This document shows positions 1-7,684 of a stretch of DNA of 64,000 nt, piece after piece. The position numbers and the translations under genes were made by a program. The DNA is from Lewinellaceae bacterium (GTDB lineage: Bacteria; Bacteroidota; Bacteroidia; Chitinophagales; Saprospiraceae). Every line of letters starts with the position of its first letter. Position 1 is the stretch's first letter. Below the pieces are notes generated by a model. The model saw only the letters and a list, made by a program, of their open reading frames with translations. It did not search any database and was not told the DNA's origin. The DNA lies in assembly GCA_020636275.1 (NCBI GenBank), contig JACJYD010000001.1, positions 310,001 to 374,000 on the forward strand, read 5' to 3'.

Positions 1-2411
1 TCAATATGTTGTTCCCAAACGGACCAGCCGATGGTGTTAAACACGCGGATCACCGCTTCATCACCCGCTTCTTCCCATTTCAGGTTGAACAGGCCGGAGG
101 ATGGATTCGGGAACACATCGAACGCCAAATTATTTTGCACCGGTTCAGAGGTGCCGATCGTAGTTTCTTCCACAGGCGAGTCACCCCGGCTGATCAGGTA
201 AGAGGCGACGATCAGGTGAGGATTGAACCCATCGTCGCAGTTGGGGCAATGAATGCCCGAAATGCAATCGGGGTTGTTCGGGTGGCAGACGTCCATGTAA
301 TTTTCATTGAAAATATACTTGTACTCGATCGTGCCTTGCCCGATGTAGGGGGTCATGTCGAAATCGAACCACGGGGCGATGGAGCCGGGGCACCACCCTG
401 CCCGGTCGTAAAACCAGGTGCCGTTCTGCGGTGAGCAACCATCCGGATTGGGATTGCAATCCTGCCAGTTGTCCTGGGCAAAGGTCTGCGTGCCGTTGAT
501 ATGGATATGGTGCACATCGTGGTGGAACTCGGCCGCATTGCCCGTGTTGTTGTCGCCCCAGCCGTGCCCCGAAGAGACCAGCTTGATCTTGGCCGCCTGT
601 GCATTGGTCGGAAAGTCGATATCATACACTTCACAGGGCTGCAGATTGGCCGGATCGCCGAATTGGTAGGTTTTGTACCACAGCTTGTTGATCGAGCTGT
701 AGGCATGGTCCGGTGTGCCGGCTTTATAAGAAAGGGTCAGGGTATACTCAAATCCATTGCCCTGAGTGCCGAGGTAGAACCGCACCGCCACCTTTCCCTG
801 CAAAATGGGCATGAAGTCCGTCAGGTCGACCGTATGGCTGCAAGCCACGCCGTAAGGGGTGATGTAGCGAATGACCTCGTACCACTCGCCGTTATGTCCT
901 TTTACTTCGACGCCGGACACGCGGTCCCAGGGATCGCAGCCCCCTGAGGGACAGGTGATGTCCAGCGTGGCGATGATCTGGTCGAAGGCGCCTACATAGC
1001 AGGGAAGCTCGGCCTCGACGATCTGCGATGCGATATCGACATTCAGCCAGACTTGTTGCCCGGCATTGGCGTCCATATCGGAAGCCTGGTCGACTACGGT
1101 GAAGGTCACGGATTCCGTACCGGCAGCACCGAAGTTGTTGGTGGCAATGATATTCATCGTGTAAGTGCCGTAGGCAGGAGGCGTCCACCAGGCCGTATAG
1201 TGGTCGTTGCCCCAATCCACGGCATCGATGGAAGTGCCGTCGATTTCAAACTTCACCTGATCGACCGAGAAGAGATCCTGATAGCCGATGGTCGTAATGG
1301 CTGCCAACTGGATCGGGCCCAGGTTGGGCACGAATACATCGCCGGCCAGCGGACTGCGGGCATCGGTCAGGGGCACATAGGTGGCCGGATCCAGTACGTG
1401 GAAGGAGTTGATCAGATCGACCGCCGGGTCGTATGTCCCATCGCCCGGTTGGCTGGCTTTGATGACGACTTCACCGACTTCGCCGGTAAGCGTGACCACA
1501 TCGCCATTTACCGTTGCCGGGCCGGATACCACTTCGTAGAAGACCGGCAAGCCGGAACTGGCCGAAGCCCCCAGCGTAAAGGGCGGATCGGAGATCAATT
1601 TATTGGAGAGCTGCGGGAAGGTGATCGCCTGGAAGCTGCTGTTGAGGGTACCTCCGAAATTGGAGGTTTCCCCGGTCAGGGCGAAATTTTTCAGTACCCC
1701 ATCGCGCACGCCGGGCTCGATCTCGCAGACGAGGGACGAAATGGAGGTATTGTCTTCCCCCGGCACACCCTGGTTGAATTTGTAGTACAGCTGCAGGTCG
1801 GATTCGAAGCCCGTCAGTTCGTTTTGCATCATATCCTGGATATCGGTGGCTGTCAATGCTTTGCTCCAAAGAGAGATCTCATCCATGCGGCCGCCGAACA
1901 CAAAGTTGAAGGTGCCGAAGATGCTTTTTCCGAGACCAAATGCCCGGTTGGTCGATGTGATGGTGCCACTGGCAGCGGAGCTCCCGATCGAAACACCGTC
2001 GATAAAGAGTTCGACCTTGGTGCCGTCGTATACCCAGGCCACGTGTTGCCAGACCTGAGGCACGATAGTGAAGGCCGGGGCTACGAATTCGTAGAGCACG
2101 TTGCTCTGGTTTTTAAACCGGCATTCGATGATGCCATTATCCAGTTGGATCAGGTACATTTCCCCATTTCCGGTTCCACCGCCACGGAAGCCCATCATGC
2201 CCTGGCCGTAGGCCAGTTCATCGGTGTAAAACCAGCCCGCCATGGAGATGGCCGTGGAGTTGGCAATGTATTGGGAGGCGTTCGGCACCTCTACAAAGTC
2301 GTCGACCCGGTCGAAGTGCAAGTATTGATTGGATTGAGCGAAGAGGATGCCGCCGCACAGCAGAATAGCCAGCAGCATCAGGATTTTTCTTGTCGAGTAG
2401 AGGTACTTCAT
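1..2411 (-). CDS. Secreted LamG / PNGase F-like protein with T9SS tail (3' end outside window)
   Basis: Reading from ATG at 2411 the frame stays open to position 1, giving at least 803 residues; the stop lies outside the window. A signal peptide (MKYLYSTRKILMLLAILL... ending near FAQ) is followed by a LamG/concanavalin-like domain (about residues 25-230), a bacterial Ig-like linker, and a region strongly resembling peptide-N-glycosidase F: CDPWDR near residue 492, GHGWGD then AEFHHD near 627, and DRAGWCPG further on. In the PNGase F family the Asp of WDR (Asp60 of the Elizabethkingia enzyme) and the Glu of the AE motif (Glu206) are catalytic; both are present. The third active-site Glu (118) appears to be Leu, judged from a remembered reference sequence. 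The visible end (VFPNPSSGLFNLKW) is the start of a T9SS sorting domain. The likely role is extracellular removal of N-glycans from glycoproteins; activity is uncertain because of the substitution. Confidence 0.85.
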   Translation of the reverse strand, partial: MKYLYSTRKILMLLAILLCGGILFAQSNQYLHFDRVDDFVEVPNASQYIANSTAISMAGWFYTDELAYGQGMMGFRGGGTGNGEMYLIQLDNGIIECRFKNQSNVLYEFVAPAFTIVPQVWQHVAWVYDGTKVELFIDGVSIGSSAASGTITSTNRAFGLGKSIFGTFNFVFGGRMDEISLWSKALTATDIQDMMQNELTGFESDLQLYYKFNQGVPGEDNTSISSLVCEIEPGVRDGVLKNFALTGETSNFGGTLNSSFQAITFPQLSNKLISDPPFTLGASASSGLPVFYEVVSGPATVNGDVVTLTGEVGEVVIKASQPGDGTYDPAVDLINSFHVLDPATYVPLTDARSPLAGDVFVPNLGPIQLAAITTIGYQDLFSVDQVKFEIDGTSIDAVDWGNDHYTAWWTPPAYGTYTMNIIATNNFGAAGTESVTFTVVDQASDMDANAGQQVWLNVDIASQIVEAELPCYVGAFDQIIATLDITCPSGGCDPWDRVSGVEVKGHNGEWYEVIRYITPYGVACSHTVDLTDFMPILQGKVAVRFYLGTQGNGFEYTLTLSYKAGTPDHAYSSINKLWYKTYQFGDPANLQPCEVYDIDFPTNAQAAKIKLVSSGHGWGDNNTGNAAEFHHDVHHIHINGTQTFAQDNWQDCNPNPDGCSPQNGTWFYDRAGWCPGSIAPWFDFDMTPYIGQGTIEYKYIFNENYMDVCHPNNPDCISGIHCPNCDDGFNPHLIVASYLISRGDSPVEETTIGTSEPVQNNLAFDVFPNPSSGLFNLKWEEAGDEAVIRVFNTIGWSVWEQHI

Positions 2412-2506
2412 TGACCCAGATTTTGATTATAAAATGGAAGGAAATGAAAGTAATACAAATCTGGAAATATCCTTTCATTTGCAAAAAAAATTAAGCTGCT
2501 CTCTGC

Positions 2507-3577
2507 CTATCCCCCCGACAACTTTCGCTGCAGGTACTCATCCGAATAATCCACTTTCAATTCGACCCACATGGGCAGGTGGTCGCTCATCTGAAAAGTA
2601 CGCCAGAAATTCAGGTAATACAGCGTGGGATTCTTCCGGGGCTTGCCGTCTGAGGTGGTCAGGTAGTCGTTTCCCATTTCAACCGCGTAAATCGCCTCGT
2701 CCTGGGGCGTGAAAACGGTTTTGTAAAAATTGAACACCCCCGCTTTGCCCGTGGTATCGAAGCGATCGGGCCGGACCTTGAAGGCGATCTGGTCGTAAAA
2801 TTTATCCTGCAAGGCATTGGAGGGCAGGTTCTGCAATTCAGCCGGAATGACAAACCCCGCCTCGGTGATCATTTTCATCGTCTGGTCGCTGGTGTCGAAA
2901 ATATTGAAATCACCCAGGAGGATGAGGTTTCTGGACCACTCGAAAGGGTCTTCGCTTCGCCGTTTCAGCGCCTGGGCCACCTGCCGGATCTCCTCAACCC
3001 GGGCCGGGGAATTGGCGCTCCCTTCGCCATAAATGATATGCACGGTGGTGAGGATAAAATCGGACCACCCGGTCTTAAACCCGGCGATCAGGGGCGTCCG
3101 GACCACCTGGGAAGCGGGTTGGTATACAGTCTTTCCCTGTGGATCTTTCGATTCGATTGGGGGGAGCACGAGTTGCCCGATCAGGCCTCCCGGTTGAATT
3201 TTTCGTTTGTCAAAAAGAAAGGCCGTGCGCTCGCCGTTGCCCTGGGTTCCCTCGGTCACATCGGAAAACGCGCAGTCCCAATGGCCGCCTAGAATATCCA
3301 TCAGTTTATAGAGTGCTTTGAGGTCTTGCCGCACTTCCTGAATGGCAATCAGGTCGAACCGGGCTACGATCTCGGCAATGTAGTAAAACGCCTCCGGGAT
3401 GCGGTCGCCATAGGCTGGTGAATCGAATTCCCGGATGTTCCAGGTGGCGAGGAGGACGGTTTCTTCCGCGGATTTGGAGGGTATCTCAGCGTCGAGTTGC
3501 CGGCGTAATTGCAGCAAGCGCTCGATGGTGCGTTTCCCGGCGGGGGTGGTGGGGTCCAGTTTTTTGTAGAATGGCAT
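2507..3577 (-). CDS. Endonuclease/exonuclease/phosphatase-fold protein
   Basis: 356 residues with an ATG start and no signal peptide. The EEP (DNase I-like) fold motifs appear in order: TWNIREFDSP near residue 45 (metal-binding Asn), IAIQEVR near 98 (metal-binding Glu), the VHI segment near 180, LLGDFNIFD near 220 (catalytic Asp and Asn) and SDHLPMWVEL near 333 (catalytic Asp-His pair). The fold covers nucleases, sphingomyelinases and inositol phosphatases, and the sequence does not say which substrate is used. It is the last gene of the minus-strand efflux/MprF block, 81 bases after the RND permease stop. That gap holds a weak inverted repeat (GGCATGG at 3596-3602 with CCATGCC at 3619-3625), so it may be only partly co-transcribed. 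Confidence 0.85.
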   Translation of the reverse strand: MPFYKKLDPTTPAGKRTIERLLQLRRQLDAEIPSKSAEETVLLATWNIREFDSPAYGDRIPEAFYYIAEIVARFDLIAIQEVRQDLKALYKLMDILGGHWDCAFSDVTEGTQGNGERTAFLFDKRKIQPGGLIGQLVLPPIESKDPQGKTVYQPASQVVRTPLIAGFKTGWSDFILTTVHIIYGEGSANSPARVEEIRQVAQALKRRSEDPFEWSRNLILLGDFNIFDTSDQTMKMITEAGFVIPAELQNLPSNALQDKFYDQIAFKVRPDRFDTTGKAGVFNFYKTVFTPQDEAIYAVEMGNDYLTTSDGKPRKNPTLYYLNFWRTFQMSDHLPMWVELKVDYSDEYLQRKLSGG

Positions 3578-3658
3578 GTTGGGGAAATTTTAGACGGCAT
3601 GGATGGAGCGGGCCCGACCCATGCCGATATATACTAAAGAAGATCAAACCGAAAAAAG

Positions 3659-6600
3659 TCACTTCTTCCTGAAGATCAATCGCAACAAAGAGGGCAACAC
3701 GACGAGCAAAAGCGGCAATGCGAGCATCAACCCGCCGATCACGGCAATGGCCAAGGGCTGGTGCATCTGCGCGCCGGTTCCAATGCCGAGTGCCAGCGGC
3801 AGCAAGGCAATGATGGCGCCGCTGGCCGTCATAAGCTTGGGGCGAAGGCGGGCGGCAATGGCGAAATTTAACGCCTCGTCCACCGTGCGGCCTTCCAGCA
3901 TCATCTGGAACTGCTGGAAGGTGAAAATGGAGTTTTCTGCAATGATACCCACGATCATGATGATGCCGGTATAGCTGCCGACGTTGAGGGGCGTGCCGGT
4001 GAAGTATAAGGCCAGGTAGCAGCCCGCTACGCCAAGCACGGATACAAAAATGATGGCCAGCGCCACCCGCAATTCCCGGAACAACAACAGCAGTACGGTA
4101 AAGACCAGCAGGCTTGCCAGTACGAGAATGGTGAGCAACTCCCGGAAACTCTGCTGCTGTTCGGCGAAGGAGCCCCCGTACTCGATGCGGTATCCCTGCG
4201 GAAGGGCGATCTCGCTTTTTACCCGCCTTTGAATGTCTTTCATCACGCTGCCCAAGTCCCGGTTGTTGAGGCGTGCAGTTACTGCGGTGAGCAGTTGCAG
4301 GTTCTCCCGTTCGATTTCCGATACGCCTTTTTCCACCTTTATGTTGGTAAGCAAATGTAAGGGAACAAGGCTGCCGTCGGGCAGGAAAAGCCGGCCGTTT
4401 TGAAGCTTGTCCAATGAATTGTCCAGATAATCCGGGTACAGCATCCGCACATCAACCATTTGTTCCTGCTCTTTCAATTGGCCGGCCACCACCCCTTGTG
4501 TATGGGCGGCCAGTTGGAACTGTAAGCTGGCCGGCGTCAGGCCGAAACGGTACAGGTTCGCATCGTCGGGAATGAAACTGATGTTGGGGCCCGCGATCAC
4601 GATGCCATCAAAAGCATCGGCGGCGCCAGGCGTTTCTTCTACGATCTTATTGACCTCCCGGGCGATTTTGCGCACTGTTTCGGGCTCATTTCCAAAAATC
4701 TTTATCTCGATGGGCTGCACCGAACTCATCAGGTCGCCCAGCATATCGCCGATGACCTGTCCGAAGTCTACGATCAGCACCGGCAGGGTGCTTTCGATCT
4801 GCTGGCGCAGGGCGTCGATTACCTCCTCAGTCGTGTGGCTTCGGCCCTTTTTCAGGCTGATGAGGTAGTCGCCCCGGCTGGGTTCGGTGATGAAGAAGCC
4901 CATTTGGGCGCCCGTGCGGCGGTTATAGGATGCTACCTCGGGATTGGCAGCGATGATGGCATCCACTTGTTCCAGCATCCGGTTGGTCTCTTGGATCGAA
5001 GTACCGGGCGGGGAGTCATAGTCGAGCACGATGGTTCCCTCGTCCATTTCCGGCAAGAAGCCGGTTTGTAGCCGGGGGAACACCCCGAAAATTGCAGCTG
5101 CCAGCCCAATGGCAAACAGAAAGCTGATCCACGGCCTTTTGATGAAAAAACTGACCCAGCGCCGCTCATGGATGTAGTGGGCCTCCTGTAGCTTTTTGGC
5201 CCTTTGAAAGGACAGCAGCTGATAGATCACTGGTAGCCCGATCGCCGCCGAAAGGAAGGAGCAGCCCAGCGCCAGTATCATCGTGTAGGCCAGCACTTTA
5301 AAATATGCTCCCGCCACCCCACTCATCAGGGCAAAGGGTATAAAAATGACCAGGGTGCTCAGCGACGAACCAAGCAGCACGGGCAACAATAGTTTCATCG
5401 CCTTGTGCACCGCTTCGGCCGCCCTGGCCTCTGGGTGCTCTTCCTGGATGCGGTGGATCTGCTCCACGACTACAATGGCGTCGTCTATCATCAGCCCCAG
5501 CGCTGCGGCGATAGCGCCCAGGGTCATGATGTTCAGGGTATATCCCACGGCGTAGAGGGCTATCATCGTTAGCCCCAGGGTTAGTGGGATGATCAGCAGG
5601 ATGGTCAGGCTTGCCCGAAAGGAACGCAGGAACAGGATGGTAATTAAAATGGCCAACCCCAGCCCCAGCAAGAGCGCGTCCTGTACACTTTTGATGCTGT
5701 CATCTACAAAATCCGACTGGCGGTAGATCGGTTTTAGTTCTACGCCTTTGGGGAGGATCCGCTGCAATTCAGGGAGTTTGGCCTCAATGTTGCCGGCGAG
5801 GGCCATGAGGTCGCCCTCGGGTTGTTTGAGAATATTCACCAACACACCTTCGTGCCCATTGGCATTGATTTTTATATACTCGACTTTTTCGGCGATGCGT
5901 AGGGTAGCGACGTCTTTCAGCCGGATGGCCCGCAGCCCGTCGTTGCGGACGACCAGGTTTTGCAGGTCCTCCAGGTCGTCGAGGCCGGCATCGGTGAGGG
6001 TGAGGTAGAGCCGCCGGTAGTCTGGAAGGAAGCCATTGGAAGTAATAAAACCCGTTTGCCCGACGGCTTCAGCAATGGCCTGTGGCGTGATGCCAAGGGC
6101 CGCCATTTTGTCCTCCAGCAATTCGATGTGGTATTCCTTTTCCTTGCCGCCCTGCACCTGCACGCCGCCAACGCCTTCAATTTGAGCAAAAAACGGTTTT
6201 ACCGTAAACACCGCCAGTTTCTTCAATTCGATGAGGCTCTTATCGGGTGCTTCGAGCGAGTAGCCGAATACGGGCAGGATTGCCGGGTTCATCCGCGCCA
6301 CTGTGATTTGTACATCGGGGGGCAGGGTATTCCGGATTTCAGCTATTTTGCTTTCAATCAGTTGCTGGCTGCGGAATATGTCCGCTTTCCAATCCAGCAG
6401 GATGTTCATTTCGCTGCTGCCACGGCTAGTGGTGCTGCGGATGGTGCGGGTGCCGGGCACTTCCCGGATAGCTTCTTCCATGGGCCTGGTGACGGTAACC
6501 ATCATCCTGTCCACCGGCTGTTCCCCATTGTCGGCGATGATCTTTATTTTGGGAAAAGTAATTTCCGGAAATAAGGAAACCTGCATCCGCTGGAAAGCAT

Positions 6601-6673
6601 AGCCCGCCCCCAGCAGCACGACCAGGATGAAAAAGAGGATGGGGGCTTTATATTTTTCAAAAAAGGAATTCAT
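3659..6673 (-). CDS. RND-family efflux permease (AcrB/CusA type)
   Basis: 1004 residues, normal for an inner-membrane RND pump subunit. The first helix (about residues 11-28) is followed by a porter domain, a block of helices from about residue 335, a second porter domain and a final helix block ending in positively charged residues. The helix-4 motif GLMIDDAIVVVEQIHR near residue 390 carries the paired aspartates typical of the proton relay. The protein would work with the membrane-fusion protein at 10284-11207 and the TolC channel at 11207-12469 to form a three-part pump. The permease is separated from these partners by mprF, mgtC and the DUF1003 gene, an unusual order. It starts 6 bases after the DUF1003 stop, so co-transcription is very likely. 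Substrate is not readable from the sequence; the operon suggests cationic peptides, lipids or detergents. Confidence 0.93.
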   Translation of the reverse strand: MNSFFEKYKAPILFFILVVLLGAGYAFQRMQVSLFPEITFPKIKIIADNGEQPVDRMMVTVTRPMEEAIREVPGTRTIRSTTSRGSSEMNILLDWKADIFRSQQLIESKIAEIRNTLPPDVQITVARMNPAILPVFGYSLEAPDKSLIELKKLAVFTVKPFFAQIEGVGGVQVQGGKEKEYHIELLEDKMAALGITPQAIAEAVGQTGFITSNGFLPDYRRLYLTLTDAGLDDLEDLQNLVVRNDGLRAIRLKDVATLRIAEKVEYIKINANGHEGVLVNILKQPEGDLMALAGNIEAKLPELQRILPKGVELKPIYRQSDFVDDSIKSVQDALLLGLGLAILITILFLRSFRASLTILLIIPLTLGLTMIALYAVGYTLNIMTLGAIAAALGLMIDDAIVVVEQIHRIQEEHPEARAAEAVHKAMKLLLPVLLGSSLSTLVIFIPFALMSGVAGAYFKVLAYTMILALGCSFLSAAIGLPVIYQLLSFQRAKKLQEAHYIHERRWVSFFIKRPWISFLFAIGLAAAIFGVFPRLQTGFLPEMDEGTIVLDYDSPPGTSIQETNRMLEQVDAIIAANPEVASYNRRTGAQMGFFITEPSRGDYLISLKKGRSHTTEEVIDALRQQIESTLPVLIVDFGQVIGDMLGDLMSSVQPIEIKIFGNEPETVRKIAREVNKIVEETPGAADAFDGIVIAGPNISFIPDDANLYRFGLTPASLQFQLAAHTQGVVAGQLKEQEQMVDVRMLYPDYLDNSLDKLQNGRLFLPDGSLVPLHLLTNIKVEKGVSEIERENLQLLTAVTARLNNRDLGSVMKDIQRRVKSEIALPQGYRIEYGGSFAEQQQSFRELLTILVLASLLVFTVLLLLFRELRVALAIIFVSVLGVAGCYLALYFTGTPLNVGSYTGIIMIVGIIAENSIFTFQQFQMMLEGRTVDEALNFAIAARLRPKLMTASGAIIALLPLALGIGTGAQMHQPLAIAVIGGLMLALPLLLVVLPSLLRLIFRKK

Positions 6674-6679
6674 GTACCC

Positions 6680-7228
6680 TTACTTTTTCTTTCCGGCCAA
6701 TTCCTCCAAAAGCTCGGTCTGATATTTTTGGATTTCCAGCAGGGTTTTGAATTGTTCTTCCATCAACAGGTTCATTTTCTGGTGCAGGTTGCGCACTTCG
6801 ATCTCCGCCTTCAGGTTCACGAGGTAGTCGTTTTCCGCCTGCTTGCGGTCCTTTTCCTCCTTCCTGTTTTGCGACATCATAATGACCGGCGCTTGAACGG
6901 CGGCCAGGCAGGAGAGTACCAGATTGAGCAGGATGAAGGGATAGGGATCAAAAGCCTTAGTCATCAGGATGATATTCATCGTGATCCAGCAAAGGAGCAC
7001 GATGGCAAAGGAGATGATGAATGTCCAGCTCCCGCCGAAACTCGCCACCTTATCGGCTAGTAACTGGCCGCGGCTGAGCAGATCCTTGGGGGGGTGTAAA
7101 AGGTTTTCGGAGATCAGTTCCTGCTCCTGCAGCGCATCGGCCACGATCTGATGGAGCTTATGCAGTTGCTCGTCCTCGGTGGAAAGGATCTTGTCGAGGT
7201 ACTGTTTTTGGAAATGCGTGTTTTTCAT
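6680..7228 (-). CDS. DUF1003 membrane protein
   Basis: 182 residues from ATG at 7228. An in-frame extension to 7309 is possible but would overlap the MgtC gene, and MKNTHFQKQYLD is a natural start. The N-terminal soluble part (about 60 residues) is followed by LADKVASFGGSWTFII and two membrane helices (about residues 70-118), then a cytoplasmic coiled coil rich in Lys and Glu (MMSQNRKEEKDRKQAENDY...). This is the layout of the DUF1003 family, which has no settled function and is often found near Mg/cation transport or stress genes. It lies 7 bases after the mgtC stop and 6 bases before the RND start, so it is inside the operon. A role as a membrane-stress partner is inference. Confidence 0.85.
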   Translation of the reverse strand: MKNTHFQKQYLDKILSTEDEQLHKLHQIVADALQEQELISENLLHPPKDLLSRGQLLADKVASFGGSWTFIISFAIVLLCWITMNIILMTKAFDPYPFILLNLVLSCLAAVQAPVIMMSQNRKEEKDRKQAENDYLVNLKAEIEVRNLHQKMNLLMEEQFKTLLEIQKYQTELLEELAGKKK

Positions 7229-7235
7229 AATGGAA

Positions 7236-7682
7236 TTATTGAATGTTCTCCTGATCCTGTTTCCTGGTTCTTTTCTCCAAAAACTCATCCAGCGGCCGCA
7301 GACCCGCATTGATGATCAAAACCGCCCCGGTAGCGATCAGGGCCTCTTTCAAATATCCCGCTGCAGCCAGGCTACCCACTGCGGAACTACACCAAATCGT
7401 GGCGGCAGTGGTCAGCCCGTGCACACTAATGCCCTGGTGCAAAATGACCCCCGCCCCCAGAAAACCGATACCGGTGACGACCTGCCCCACGATACGAGTC
7501 GCGTCGCCTTTGCCGCCTTCGGTCATTTCCAGGGATAGTAAAACAAAAATAGCCGCACCTACCGCCACGAGCGTATTGGTGCGCAGCCCGGCGCTTTTAT
7601 GTGCCCACTGCCGTTCAAGCCCTATGAGGAACCCGGTAGCCAAGGCCACAAAGAGCCGGAGGAGGAATTCATTGATTGGCAT
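7236..7682 (-). CDS. mgtC: MgtC/SapB family membrane protein
   Basis: 148 residues with four to five membrane helices. It carries the family hallmarks: FLIGLERQW near residue 20, GLRTNTLVAVGAA near 32, GIGFLGAGVILH near 72 and LTTAATIWCSSAVG near 89. It has only the short SapB-like membrane domain and lacks the C-terminal ACT-like domain of Salmonella MgtC. MgtC proteins restrain the F1Fo ATP synthase and help cells survive low Mg and acid stress inside hosts; SapB-type relatives are linked to antimicrobial peptide sensitivity. It starts 2 bases after the mprF stop, so the two are almost certainly translated from one message. Pairing of a lipid-charge enzyme (MprF) with MgtC suggests a shared response to loss of outer-surface cations. 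Confidence 0.92.
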   Translation of the reverse strand: MPINEFLLRLFVALATGFLIGLERQWAHKSAGLRTNTLVAVGAAIFVLLSLEMTEGGKGDATRIVGQVVTGIGFLGAGVILHQGISVHGLTTAATIWCSSAVGSLAAAGYLKEALIATGAVLIINAGLRPLDEFLEKRTRKQDQENIQ

Positions 7683-7684
7683 AT

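Noticed and set aside
1053..2414. Long plus-strand open frame of 453 codons
   Set aside because: It is opposite the LamG/PNGase F-like gene and has no family-like sequence. Other long antisense frames, such as 28791-30299 and 48981-50294, are the same kind of shadow, produced by G+C-rich third positions.
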